Positions 1 through 7,269 are shown, counted from the stretch's first letter. The stretch: 8,561 nt of DNA from Pseudopedobacter sp. (GCA_014378285.1 JACMNZ010000268.1:1-8561); one strand, 5' to 3'. A program made the numbers and translations. The notes: a model not told the origin generated them from the sequence alone.

Positions 1-117
1 AAAGAAGGAGACTCATACATGTTATTGGATGAATCAAGAGTGATAGAAATCAGAATCATATATAGTAATGATGGCTTTAAAGAATATTCAGTCTCTATGC
101 AATATGTTATACATTAA
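1..117 (+). CDS. Partial hypothetical protein, C-terminal 38 residues
   Basis: Frame 1 is open from the first base to a TAA at 115-117 and encodes 38 residues that start KEGDSYMLLDE and end SMQYVIH. The composition (mixed charged and hydrophobic, with alternating beta-like stretches such as VIEIRIIY) looks like real protein. The start lies outside the window, so total length and family are unknown. An ATG at 19-21 is in frame, but a 32-residue protein starting there is less likely than a continuing gene. It lies on the element side of the tRNA fragment at 1017-1064, so it may belong to an integrated element. I do not recognise it. Confidence 0.5.
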   Translation, partial: KEGDSYMLLDESRVIEIRIIYSNDGFKEYSVSMQYVIH

Positions 118-141
118 TTCTATTAAATCATTTTTAATAAT

Positions 142-226
142 TGACAACTATTTGTACACCACAATTGACTTTTCCTTAAATAGGTTGACCATCAATTAAT
201 TAACCTGCTTTTGTTGTGACAACTAT
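142..226. repeat. 10-bp direct repeat and short palindrome upstream of the 239 gene
   Basis: TGACAACTAT occurs at 142-151 and again at 217-226, 75 bp apart. The second copy overlaps an 11-bp palindrome, GTTGTGACAAC, at 213-223, only about 15 bp before the start codon at 239. This could be an operator for the following gene. The stretch is short and AT-rich, so chance is possible. No convincing -33/-7 promoter pair was found here. Confidence 0.25.
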
Positions 227-238
227 CAACACACATTT

Positions 239-769
239 ATGCTTTCTAAAAATATTTTAGAAGATTATTTAAGGAACAAGTTTCCAAGAAGTGAGCTAAA
301 TGCATCTTTTTGCGAGTTTATTACTCCACATTCTGAAACCATCGGCTTAGGGTTATATCCTAAAATAGATTATGTTAAACAGAGTGAATTTGCTTTAATT
401 AAAGCAGTTGAAATTTTTGATAAAATCTTTGACCAGCCAGATGAGCCTATCTGGGTTTTGATAAATGAATGGGATCTTTACCCTACAGATTACAACATAG
501 ACCAATTTAAAAACCTGAACGAGGAGAACTGCTTTTCTTGGAATTCCTTTGATGAAACAAATGAAGTCGATAGACAACAAGTGTTTACAATTAAAGCTAG
601 AAATGAGATAAATCTTGATAATTTATTTCAAGCTATCATAAACGCAGAATTTGACGTTAATCCACAGATAAGTTGCAGAATGCATTTTATTAATCCTATA
701 AAAAACATAGTTTTTACATTTTGGAATTCTAGAATTATTATTGAGTCCTTCGATAAATATAATGTATAA
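239..769 (+). CDS. Hypothetical protein, possible DUF3885-like
   Basis: 176 residues, no signal peptide, no membrane segment, acidic, probably cytoplasmic. The layout resembles what I recall of DUF3885 proteins. A helix followed by a strand, with the pattern A-E-I-F-D-K-I-F-D-x-x-D-E-P-I-W-V-L, covers about residues 56-73. A C-terminal pair of strands, M-H-F-I-N-P-I-K-N-I-V-F-T-F, covers about 148-161. In that family the last strand normally leads into a Tyr-Asp-Asp-Arg-Gly motif; here the equivalent stretch reads FWNSRIIIES, so the motif is missing. This makes the assignment tentative, or the protein a divergent member. The function of the family is unknown. The ATG at 239 follows an AT-rich leader with no Shine-Dalgarno sequence, normal for Bacteroidota. 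The gene sits between an unknown partial gene and the tRNA-Val fragment, so it may be cargo of an integrated element. The coding call is good; the family call is weak. Confidence 0.75.
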   Translation: MLSKNILEDYLRNKFPRSELNASFCEFITPHSETIGLGLYPKIDYVKQSEFALIKAVEIFDKIFDQPDEPIWVLINEWDLYPTDYNIDQFKNLNEENCFSWNSFDETNEVDRQQVFTIKARNEINLDNLFQAIINAEFDVNPQISCRMHFINPIKNIVFTFWNSRIIIESFDKYNV

Positions 770-841
770 TAGATATTAATATAAGTATAAATAACTCAAT
801 AAAACACTTTACAGACTTGATAATACCATCAAAATTCCTTG

Positions 842-898
842 TTTTATATTATAAGATTCAAATCTTTTACAATATAAAAGCTACTCAAAATTAGTAGC
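842..898. repeat. Two adjacent inverted repeats in the gene-free stretch 770-1016
   Basis: The first is a nested AT-rich inverted repeat: TTTTATATT (842-850) pairs with AATATAAAA (871-879), and inside it AAGATT (853-858) pairs with AATCTT (861-866). Directly after comes a 6-bp hairpin, GCTACT (880-885) with AGTAGC (893-898). Read on the - strand the small hairpin is followed by TTTTATATT, so it could act as a weak terminator in that direction. On the + strand there is no T-run. The region 770-1016 holds no coding sequence that I can support; its content is these repeats and those at 924-1028. Confidence 0.35.
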
Positions 899-923
899 AC
901 AAAACATTATAGAAAATAATTTT

Positions 924-962
924 CATGTACCAGGTTGTTTGTTAGTACATAGTTAGTACATG
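924..962. repeat. Tandem GTTAGTACAT repeats with an inverted CATGTAC copy
   Basis: GTTAGTACAT is present at 941-950 and 952-961, a period of 11 bp, about one helical turn. GTACATG at 956-962 has an inverted counterpart CATGTAC at 924-930. The cluster lies 55-93 bp before the tRNA-Val fragment, on the element side. By position and spacing it resembles the arm-type sites bound by tyrosine integrases or excisionases near an attachment site. That role is inferred from placement only. Confidence 0.35.
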
Positions 963-995
963 TTTTAATATCAATAGAAAAGAGGTTTTAAACGA

Positions 996-1028
996 GCTTG
1001 TAATGGATAATGGATATGCCTTACAAGC
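996..1028. other. Inverted repeat spanning the element/tRNA junction (candidate integrase core site)
   Basis: GCTTGTAA (996-1003) and TTACAAGC (1021-1028) form a perfect 8-bp inverted repeat around a 17-bp spacer. The right arm is the anticodon loop and 3' anticodon stem of the tRNA fragment; the left arm lies outside the tRNA. The spacer contains a perfect tandem repeat, TAATGGA twice (1001-1014). An inverted pair of half-sites at an anticodon loop is what a tyrosine recombinase core site looks like. The spacer is longer than the usual 6-8 bp overlap, so the true half-sites may be shifted. Confidence 0.35.
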
Positions 1029-1064
1029 AGGGGGTCACTGGTTCGAACCCAGTATCTCCCACCA
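1017..1064 (+). pseudogene. 3' half of tRNA-Val(TAC), probable att site of an integrative element
   Basis: The sequence reads as tRNA positions 29 to 76 in perfect order: anticodon loop CTTACAA (1020-1026) with anticodon TAC at 1022-1024, 3' anticodon stem GCAGG (1027-1031), a five-base variable loop (1032-1036), a T-arm with perfect stem ACTGG/CCAGT around TTCGAAC (1037-1053), acceptor strand ATCTCCC (1054-1060), then A and an encoded CCA (1061-1064). No matching 5' acceptor strand (GGGAGAT expected), D-arm or full anticodon stem precedes it; upstream is unrelated AT-rich sequence. So this is not a functional tRNA. A tRNA 3'-half duplicate is the typical distal end left when an element integrates into a tRNA gene, with the intact gene at the other end. 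By orientation, the element would lie to the left and host DNA to the right. Confidence 0.85.
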
Positions 1065-1098
1065 AAAGTTCAACTGAAAAGTTGGACTTTTTTGTTTT
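1064..1098 (+). terminator. Rho-independent terminator after the tRNA-Val fragment
   Basis: AAAAGTTCAACT (1064-1075), loop GAAA, AGTTGGACTTTT (1080-1091): a 12-bp stem with a single G-T wobble, running into a T-rich tail (TTTTTT, G, TTTT). It starts at the last base of the CCA, as expected for the native terminator of the tRNA transcription unit. In the opposite direction the tail has only four T residues, but the hairpin could also help end the convergent kinase transcript. Confidence 0.75.
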
Positions 1099-1186
1099 AA
1101 AAGAAATTTATCTATTAATACAGATTATCCTGATTTTTCAATTCAGAAAATCAAGATTTGAAATTAGTATATCCAACATCAAAAAA

Positions 1187-4100
1187 TTAGATTTTTTGTT
1201 TTCCTAACCCAATCACCACCTCTTCCAATACACTTTCTACTTTATCTATTAATCCTTCTAATTTCTTAGATGTTTGATCATCTTTTGAATGATGTTCAAT
1301 ATCTGTTATAACATTTCCTAAGGATTTGATACCTAAATTAAGTAAGGAAGGTTTCATTCTGTGGGCTATTTTTCTAACCGTATCAAAATCTTGATTCTGA
1401 TAGGCAGATTTAATTTCTTGAACAGATTTTGGAGTTTGATCTATAAATAGGCTAATCATCTTTTCTACAAAATCTGAATTTCCTCTTGATATTTCTTGAA
1501 TTTGAGCTAAATCAAATAAAGGTTGAGTTTGAGCTAAATCTTTATTTTCTAAAATTAATATTGGTTGAAATTTACGATCTGTTTCTTTATTTAGCCATTT
1601 GGTTACTACTCTCAATAATTGAATTTCTTCAAATGGTTTTGAGATATAATCATTCATTCCCGCATCAAAACATTTTTGATTATCACCTTTTAACGCATAT
1701 GCGGTTAAAGCAATGATTGGTATATGTTCATCTATATTTCCGCGAATAATCTCAGTTGATTCTAACCCATCTATTACTGGCATTTGTAAATCCATTAAAA
1801 TCAAATCAATTGTATCATTGTCTCTTAATTGATTTATAGCTTCTAACCCATTTTGTGCTTCTATAATATTTGCACCAAAGTTTTTAAGAATAGTTGATGC
1901 TAACAAACGGTTTATCTCATTATCATCTGTAACTAAAATATTTTTACCTTTTAGAATATTGGTATCAATAACTAATGTATCATGATGGGGTAAATCTTTC
2001 CGCAAACCTTTCTCCATTTTGATAAGGATTGAAATAGAACTTCCTATATTTTTTTTACTAGAAACTAAAATTTCGCCTCCCATAAGCGTAAGAAGCTCTT
2101 TACAAATGCTCATTCCTAAACCTGTACCACCATATTTACGAGTCACACTATTATCTTCCTGAGAAAATTTATCAAATAGTTTATCAATAAAAACTTCCTC
2201 CATACCAATACCGGTATCTGTAACCGTAACTTCAATTTCTTGATAATTTTCGACATTCTTAACTGCTTTGCAAATGATATCAACTGAGCCTTTAAAAGTG
2301 AATTTAATGGCGTTGCTAATTAAATTTAAAAGAACTTGCTCCAAACGATGAGGGTCTCCTATCAGGATTGGCGAAATATTTAAATCAAAAAAAGAGTTAG
2401 TGAACTTTAATCCTTTTTCTTCTGCTCTGTGTTGCAATACCTGCATCACCTTATCAATCACTTTTTGAGGTTCAAATCCAATTTTTTCTATAGTTAATTT
2501 GCCAGAATCAATTTTACTAAGATCTAAAATATCATTAATGATGATGATTAAATTATCAGAAGCTGAATGGATAGTATCCAGAAAAAATTGTTGGTTTTTA
2601 TCAAGTTTTGTTTTGTTTAATTGATTAGCCATCCCTAAAATAGCATTCATAGGTGTCCTAATTTCATGACTCATGTTTGCCAAAAACAACTCTTTTGCAT
2701 AAGTGGATGCTTGGGCTGCATCTCGGGCATTTGTTAAGTCTATTTCTAAATGTTTTTGCGCTGTAATGTCTAAGTGTATACCAACAGAACCTACTAATTC
2801 ACCATTATCGTTATATCTAGGTGCACCGCTAATTAATAACCATTTAGTTTGACCATTTTTATCTTTAAGTGGGATTTCATAAGCATCAGAAATACCTGTT
2901 TTACGTTGATTGTTTTTATCAATAATAATCTCTTTGTCTTCAGCAGAGAGTAATAAATGTGATGCTTTGTGCCCTATTAATTCATCAATTTGATAACCAC
3001 TTATTTGACAAAAGCTTTGGTTAGCATATTGTATAATGTCATCGTTATCTACCTCCAATAATCCTAAATTCATATTGGCTAAAATACTTCGGTACTTTTC
3101 TTCTTTAATTTTTAAGGCTTGCTCTGATAGTTTTCGTTCGGTGATATCGGTATGTGTTCCTATAATTCTTTTGGTTTTTCCATCATCTGTGTAACTTACA
3201 ATCATCCCTCGATCCAGAATCCAAATATAATTTCCGTTTTTATGCTCAATTCTATACTCGCATTGATGATTGGTAATTAGTTTTTGTTCATACTCTTTAT
3301 CTGTTTGAACTATAATATTTAAATCATCTGGATGAATCCGACTATGCCATTCATTGATCTCATTTTTAAACTCTTCCTCCTCATACCCTAGCATTTTTTT
3401 ATATTGCTTTGAAAAAAACACTTCTTTGGTTTCAAAATTAAATTCCCAAACCCCATCTCCTGCACCTTCTAAAGCAAACTGCCATAACTCCTGACTGGAT
3501 TTTAAGGCTTCTTCACTCCTTTTCCTATCTGAAATATCACGGATAAAAGAGCAGAAAAATTCTGTATCTCCTTGTTTTACTGGGATAATAGAAAGTTCAA
3601 TTGGAAATTCCTTTCCTTCTTTATTAACAGCAGGCATCTCAAGAATTTTATTTAAAACAGGGCCTTCACCCGTTTGACGGTAACCTTCCATCCCATTTTC
3701 GTGACCGTTCTTGTGATAGGGAGGAATAATGTTATCCGTTAATCGCTTACCTAATACCTCTTTTTCTTTCCAACCAAATATTTTTTCGGCCTGTGGATTC
3801 CAAAAAGTAATGATTCCTTTTTTATCGATAGTTATAATAGCATCTAAAGCAGCATTCATAATTAAGCGATTTTTGAGTTCACTTTGCTGAATTGATTCTT
3901 CAATTTTTCTTTTTTCGGTAATATCTGTATAGTTCCAAAAATGACCTTTATACTCATTTTCTATAAATATGGGAATGTATTCTCTAGTTAAAATTCGGCC
4001 ATCAGCAAACTCTAAAATATCAGATGTTAATATTTGATCTTTAAGGATTTGATCAATTTGCAACACAAATTCTTCTGGTTGCTTAAATAAGAATTTACTT

Positions 4101-4600
4101 TGCTGCGCACTATCGCTACAATCTGCCCCTTTCAATAAATCTGGAAGAACCGGAATTTGAAATAGATCGCAAAATAGTTGATTGGTAAACACAATTTTTC
4201 TGTTTTCATCCTCAAGCAAAATTCCACTTTGTGTATTATTAATTAAGGATGTAAAAACTTCCTCTGCATTTTTTCTTTTACCAACTTGTTGATGAAGGTA
4301 TTTTGCAATGGACAATAAATCATCAGAATTTTCACTATTTCCACCTATTTCACCAACCGCTTCTTTTAATTTATCAACAGAGAGTTTTTTGAGCGTTAAT
4401 TCATCATTTAGTTTTTGATTAAGTGCTATATATTCTTCTTCACTAATACCAAATGCTCTTTCTGCCAATTCTTTATCTCGCTGTAAAGCAATGTAAGAAT
4501 CATCTATTACGTTTAAAAAAATTTTAATAGCTTCATTTTCCTGTAATTCTTCAGGAAGATATTTACTGATTTGTCTATTTAGAAGTTTATGATAATTCAT
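1187..4600 (-). CDS. Soluble multi-PAS hybrid histidine kinase with receiver and HPt domains
   Basis: 1137 residues, no membrane segment. It autophosphorylates in response to the FIST protein or to PAS ligands and passes phosphate through an internal relay. Order: N-terminal helical region (1-110) of the type seen in kinases next to FIST genes; PAS1 ~113-228; PAS2 ~243-360; PAS3 ~372-490 (PAS_3-like, with RIHPDD at 421-426); PAS4 ~500-617; short coiled coil; HisKA ~635-701 with SHEIRTP and acceptor H645; HATPase ~748-862 with N-box N763, G1 DTGIG 795-799, and G2 GGTGLGM 824-830; receiver ~885-1000 with acid pair D892/D893, acceptor D937, T966 and K988-P989; HPt ~1026-1125 with AHRMKPS and H1080. 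Every catalytic residue is present, so the full relay H645, D937, H1080 should work. Its ATG lies inside the end of the FIST gene (14-nt overlap), indicating one operon and coupled translation. Likely final acceptors are the two regulators encoded upstream on the same strand. Confidence 0.95.
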   Translation of the reverse strand: MNYHKLLNRQISKYLPEELQENEAIKIFLNVIDDSYIALQRDKELAERAFGISEEEYIALNQKLNDELTLKKLSVDKLKEAVGEIGGNSENSDDLLSIAKYLHQQVGKRKNAEEVFTSLINNTQSGILLEDENRKIVFTNQLFCDLFQIPVLPDLLKGADCSDSAQQSKFLFKQPEEFVLQIDQILKDQILTSDILEFADGRILTREYIPIFIENEYKGHFWNYTDITEKRKIEESIQQSELKNRLIMNAALDAIITIDKKGIITFWNPQAEKIFGWKEKEVLGKRLTDNIIPPYHKNGHENGMEGYRQTGEGPVLNKILEMPAVNKEGKEFPIELSIIPVKQGDTEFFCSFIRDISDRKRSEEALKSSQELWQFALEGAGDGVWEFNFETKEVFFSKQYKKMLGYEEEEFKNEINEWHSRIHPDDLNIIVQTDKEYEQKLITNHQCEYRIEHKNGNYIWILDRGMIVSYTDDGKTKRIIGTHTDITERKLSEQALKIKEEKYRSILANMNLGLLEVDNDDIIQYANQSFCQISGYQIDELIGHKASHLLLSAEDKEIIIDKNNQRKTGISDAYEIPLKDKNGQTKWLLISGAPRYNDNGELVGSVGIHLDITAQKHLEIDLTNARDAAQASTYAKELFLANMSHEIRTPMNAILGMANQLNKTKLDKNQQFFLDTIHSASDNLIIIINDILDLSKIDSGKLTIEKIGFEPQKVIDKVMQVLQHRAEEKGLKFTNSFFDLNISPILIGDPHRLEQVLLNLISNAIKFTFKGSVDIICKAVKNVENYQEIEVTVTDTGIGMEEVFIDKLFDKFSQEDNSVTRKYGGTGLGMSICKELLTLMGGEILVSSKKNIGSSISILIKMEKGLRKDLPHHDTLVIDTNILKGKNILVTDDNEINRLLASTILKNFGANIIEAQNGLEAINQLRDNDTIDLILMDLQMPVIDGLESTEIIRGNIDEHIPIIALTAYALKGDNQKCFDAGMNDYISKPFEEIQLLRVVTKWLNKETDRKFQPILILENKDLAQTQPLFDLAQIQEISRGNSDFVEKMISLFIDQTPKSVQEIKSAYQNQDFDTVRKIAHRMKPSLLNLGIKSLGNVITDIEHHSKDDQTSKKLEGLIDKVESVLEEVVIGLGKQKI

Positions 4601-5729
4601 AAAACGAGGTAATTGTCATCGTTTGATTATGTAATTGGCAGATTCCTCCTTCATTAAATGGAGATATTTCACCGTATGAATAAAAACCTGCCATAACAGT
4701 TTCATTTTTAAAAGTTTCACTTACAATTTCAACTTCTTCTTCAATTCGAGGCCCAAGAATTAGCTTTCTACCTACACAGCTTATCAATAATGAAAAATCA
4801 GGATTTAGATTTGATGTTGAAATACTATTTGCCGCAGCATCTGAAGCAGCATCCGTAATTTTATCGAAGTTAGCTCTCATTAGCCTTATTTTTCCTCCCA
4901 TTGGCACATCGCCCGCAAAAGTCATACTCTTATCTTCCTCATTAATTGAAAGTATAGTTCTTACCACATGTCTTTGAGCACCAGGTTCTGTAACAGCTAA
5001 GGGAAATAGCAAGGCAGATGCAGGTAAATTTTGAGCATCAGGACCAAGGTATTTTTTATAAAAATCTAAAGCATTTTCTCCATCAATTTCATACAATACG
5101 TTTGCTTCTGATTTGGTAATTACTTTCTCTAATCCAAACATATCCCACCCACCCTTAGAGCCATGCGTAACTACTATTTGATCTCCATAAAAACCAATAG
5201 CTACTATATTACCTTCTATTGGTTGCTCATTTAATCCTATTAAAGTAGATTTAAAATTAGCAGCATCCCCGGCCAATCCTCCAGTAATTAACACCCCTTT
5301 TCCTGCCGCATCATTTAATCCTTTTGCTAACTCACTTCCATTCACCAAACTTCCATCAGAAAAAACCATTATGTATTTTAAATTTTCTTTTGAAAGCTTC
5401 CCTATTAGCCCACTTGCAGCAGCATAGCTATCATTAAAGTCTTTAATATTTACACTTACAGTTATCAACTTTGTTTTATCAAATTCTAAAGCAACAACAC
5501 TTAATGAATCGTCAAGAACTGTATCTTGATAAATTTCTCCAGCGGTACTACACATCACTACATCTGCACCAATAAATTTATCTGCTAATAAAGAATATAT
5601 GTTTTCTTGTTGCATTAGTTCTTTCCCAGCAAAGCATAAAACTAATTTTACTTTGTTATAATTTGTTAATTTGTTTAATGGATGACCAAGCCATTTATTT
5701 GCTGAAAATTGGAAAAGAGAGGCGTTCAT
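4587..5729 (-). CDS. FIST-domain sensor protein (FIST_N + FIST_C), partner of the kinase
   Basis: 380 residues, about the usual size of a stand-alone FIST protein, cytoplasmic (no signal peptide or membrane helix). FIST_N covers roughly 25-215, marked by CSTAGE at 60-65 and GGLAGD at 150-155. FIST_C covers roughly 215-375, marked by VRTIL (256-260), VPMGGKIRLM (275-284), GFYSYGEISP at 348-357 and LHNQTMTIT at 366-374. FIST domains are ligand sensors found next to or fused to signalling proteins; the haem-binding NO sensor NosP is one, and it controls an adjacent hybrid kinase. This protein has H189, H254 and H367 as possible metal or haem ligands, but I cannot tell which ligand it binds. It is the first gene of a two-gene operon; its stop codon lies 14 nt inside the kinase gene. 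The ATG at 5729 has no strong Shine-Dalgarno sequence. A candidate sigma-54 promoter and paired palindromes lie upstream. Confidence 0.93.
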   Translation of the reverse strand: MNASLFQFSANKWLGHPLNKLTNYNKVKLVLCFAGKELMQQENIYSLLADKFIGADVVMCSTAGEIYQDTVLDDSLSVVALEFDKTKLITVSVNIKDFNDSYAAASGLIGKLSKENLKYIMVFSDGSLVNGSELAKGLNDAAGKGVLITGGLAGDAANFKSTLIGLNEQPIEGNIVAIGFYGDQIVVTHGSKGGWDMFGLEKVITKSEANVLYEIDGENALDFYKKYLGPDAQNLPASALLFPLAVTEPGAQRHVVRTILSINEEDKSMTFAGDVPMGGKIRLMRANFDKITDAASDAAANSISTSNLNPDFSLLISCVGRKLILGPRIEEEVEIVSETFKNETVMAGFYSYGEISPFNEGGICQLHNQTMTITSFYELS

Positions 5730-5763
5730 AATATAATTACTTTGGGTTTGATTTGAATGGATG

Positions 5764-5805
5764 AATTTTACTATAGTTATTAAACAATTTTAAATTTTAC
5801 TATAG
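5764..5805. repeat. Direct repeat AATTTTACTATAG in the FIST leader
   Basis: AATTTTACTATAG occurs exactly at 5764-5776 and 5793-5805, 29 bp apart; on the transcribed strand it reads CTATAGTAAAATT. The upstream copy overlaps the -12 end of the candidate sigma-54 promoter and a 10-bp palindrome TATAGCTATA (5801-5810). The other copy would be in the 5' untranslated leader, 35-47 nt before the start codon. It could bind a second regulator or form an RNA element; the function is unknown. Confidence 0.45.
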
Positions 5806-5820
5806 CTATAATTATTCCAA
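5804..5820 (-). promoter_or_regulatory. Candidate sigma-54 promoter of the FIST-kinase operon
   Basis: The - strand reads TTGGAATAATTATAGCT, giving TTGG, exactly ten bases, then GC. That matches the invariant GG-N10-GC of -24/-12 promoters, with 5 of 6 bases of TTGGCA and 4 of 5 of TTGCT. Transcription would begin near 5793, leaving a leader of about 64 nt. The adjacent gene encodes a sigma-54 activator, and two matching palindromes lie upstream of this site. In AT-rich DNA a short match like this can occur by chance. Confidence 0.45.
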
Positions 5821-5878
5821 TTAATTTTAAATTATAAACATTTAATAATCAATAACTTAACATTAATTTTTTTATAGA

Positions 5879-5915
5879 AATTCCATATTATAGAAATTTT
5901 TCCATATTATGGTAT
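5879..5915. promoter_or_regulatory. Paired palindromic sites, candidate activator binding sites for the FIST operon
   Basis: ATTCCATATTATAGAAA (5880-5896) and TTTCCATATTATGGTAT (5899-5915) are two copies of a TTTCC-N7-GGAAA-like motif, 19 bp apart and sharing TCCATATTAT. The second contains the perfect palindrome CCATATTATGG (5902-5912). They lie about 75-110 bp upstream of the GC of the candidate sigma-54 promoter, the normal place for enhancer-type binding sites, in the gap just after the activator's own stop codon. The same motif recurs at 7360-7376 and 7957-7973. Confidence 0.5.
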
Positions 5916-5919
5916 ATCA

Positions 5920-7269
5920 TCAACTTTCTATTTCTCCATCTTTAATCATCTTATAAATCGTACTTTTTCCTATATCTAAAATTTGTGAAGTAACAATTAC
6001 ATCATTATTATTTTTCTTTAAATAAAATTGAATGATATCACAAGTATGACTTCTGAGCGTTTTTTCATCCATTAAAAAGTTTTGTTCTTGTTTAATAGAA
6101 TTAAAGGTGATATCCTCTGCTTTTATTTCATTGTCCTCGCACATCACTACTGCTAAATCTAAAATTGATTTCAACTCACGTACATTGCCCGGAAATTGAT
6201 ACTTTAATAATTTATCCTTGGCATCCTTTGCAATATTGATGCTTCCCATTTTATTAATCTTCGCAAACTCATTTGCAAAATGTTTAGCTAAAATCAATAT
6301 ATCATTACCTCTATCTCTTAATGGCGGTAGTTCTATTGGCAAACCAATAATTCGATAATAAAGATCTTCTCTAAAATTTCCTTTTTTAACTTCTTCTCCT
6401 AAGTTTTTATGTGTTGCAATAATTAATCGGGCGTCAAATTTAACCACTTCATTTCCACCTACTCTAACTACTTCTCTTTCTTGCAATACTCTTAAAATTT
6501 TACTTTGAATGTTTAAATCTAATTCTGCTATTTCATCAAGAAAAATAGTCCCCCCGTTTGCTTCTTCAAACTTACCTATTTTACGAGTGACAGCTCCGGT
6601 AAAAGCTCCCTTTTCATAACCAAATAATTCGCTTTCCACCAGCTCTTTAGGTATAGCAGCCATATTTACAGCAACAAAATTTTTCTTCTTTCGATCGCTA
6701 TTATAATGTATAGCTTTAGCAACCACTTCTTTTCCGGTACCTGTTTCGCCGGTTATTGAAACATTAATATTGGTTTTAGTTGCTTTTTCCATCAACTTAA
6801 AAATTGACTTTATAGCATTACTTTGTCCAATTATGGTTTTTTCAAAAGAAAACTTTTGACCTAATTCCTCCTTTAAATATTCTACTTCCTTTTTTAAACT
6901 TTGATTTTCTTTAATACGGATAACACTGTTCCATAATAAATCTTTGGTTGCATCATCTTTTACTAAATAATCTGAAACACCCATTTTTAAAAGGCTTACC
7001 GCAATACTTATGTTTTCCTGAGCACTGATAATAATTACAGGAACATTTGGCATTATCGCTCTTATTTTCTGATACATTTTTTCTCCATCTGTATCTGGCA
7101 GAGCAAAATCAACTGTGATTAAATCTGGATGTAAATAAAGATTCTTGAGACAATCTTCGCCGGTTAAAAATCTTGATATTTTATAATCTGGATTCAGACT
7201 TAAGTGATATTCTAATATCTGACCATACCAAGGATCATCCTCGACAATAAAAATGGAATATCCGTTCAT
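5920..7269 (-). CDS. Sigma-54-dependent response regulator (NtrC family: REC, AAA+, Fis-type HTH)
   Basis: 449 residues, the usual length for this family. The receiver (~4-122) has the acid pocket E10/D11/D12, acceptor D54, switch S82 and K104. A coiled linker (~120-140) joins it to the AAA+ domain (~145-385), which has Walker A GETGTGKE (174-181), an intact GAFTGA loop (221-226) that contacts sigma-54, Walker B TIFLDE (241-246), the FREDLYYRI arginine-finger region (299-307) and FPGNVREL (359-366). A Fis-type HTH ends the protein (~409-447, recognition helix around KSTIYKMI). All ATPase and sigma-54 contact motifs are intact, so it should be an active, phosphorylation-controlled activator. 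Residue 105 is Asp rather than the usual Pro after the receiver lysine. It has no kinase of its own other than the FIST-linked one encoded downstream, 190 bp away, whose HPt is the likely phosphodonor. Probable targets are its own locus, through the palindromes described here. Confidence 0.95.
   Translation of the reverse strand: MNGYSIFIVEDDPWYGQILEYHLSLNPDYKISRFLTGEDCLKNLYLHPDLITVDFALPDTDGEKMYQKIRAIMPNVPVIIISAQENISIAVSLLKMGVSDYLVKDDATKDLLWNSVIRIKENQSLKKEVEYLKEELGQKFSFEKTIIGQSNAIKSIFKLMEKATKTNINVSITGETGTGKEVVAKAIHYNSDRKKKNFVAVNMAAIPKELVESELFGYEKGAFTGAVTRKIGKFEEANGGTIFLDEIAELDLNIQSKILRVLQEREVVRVGGNEVVKFDARLIIATHKNLGEEVKKGNFREDLYYRIIGLPIELPPLRDRGNDILILAKHFANEFAKINKMGSINIAKDAKDKLLKYQFPGNVRELKSILDLAVVMCEDNEIKAEDITFNSIKQEQNFLMDEKTLRSHTCDIIQFYLKKNNNDVIVTSQILDIGKSTIYKMIKDGEIES

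Noticed and set aside
171..184. TTTCC-N7-GG resembling the putative operator, upstream of the 239 gene
   Set aside because: The right half continues as GGTTG instead of GGAAA, no -24/-12 promoter follows, and it lies on the probable element side of the att site.
395..580. 61-codon - strand open frame
   Set aside because: Antisense to the 176-residue gene, with no recognisable features.
770..1016. CRISPR array or small gene in the repeat-rich gap
   Set aside because: The repeats are of different sequence and spacing with no regular spacers, and no frame with coding character is present.
1129..1198. AT hairpins TGATTTT/AAAATCA (1131-1153) and CAAAAAAT/ATTTTTTG across the kinase stop codon (1180-1198), as a kinase terminator
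   Set aside because: Stems are short and almost all A-T, and no T-run follows on the - strand. The hairpin at 1064-1091 is a better candidate.
1010..1207. 65-codon + strand open frame starting MDMPYKQGVTGSNPVSPT
   Set aside because: It is a translation of the tRNA-Val 3' half and its terminator; GVTGSNPVSPT is the familiar artefact of reading through a tRNA T-arm.
1486..1716. 76-codon + strand open frame
   Set aside because: It lies wholly antisense inside the kinase gene, whose domains are intact across this stretch.
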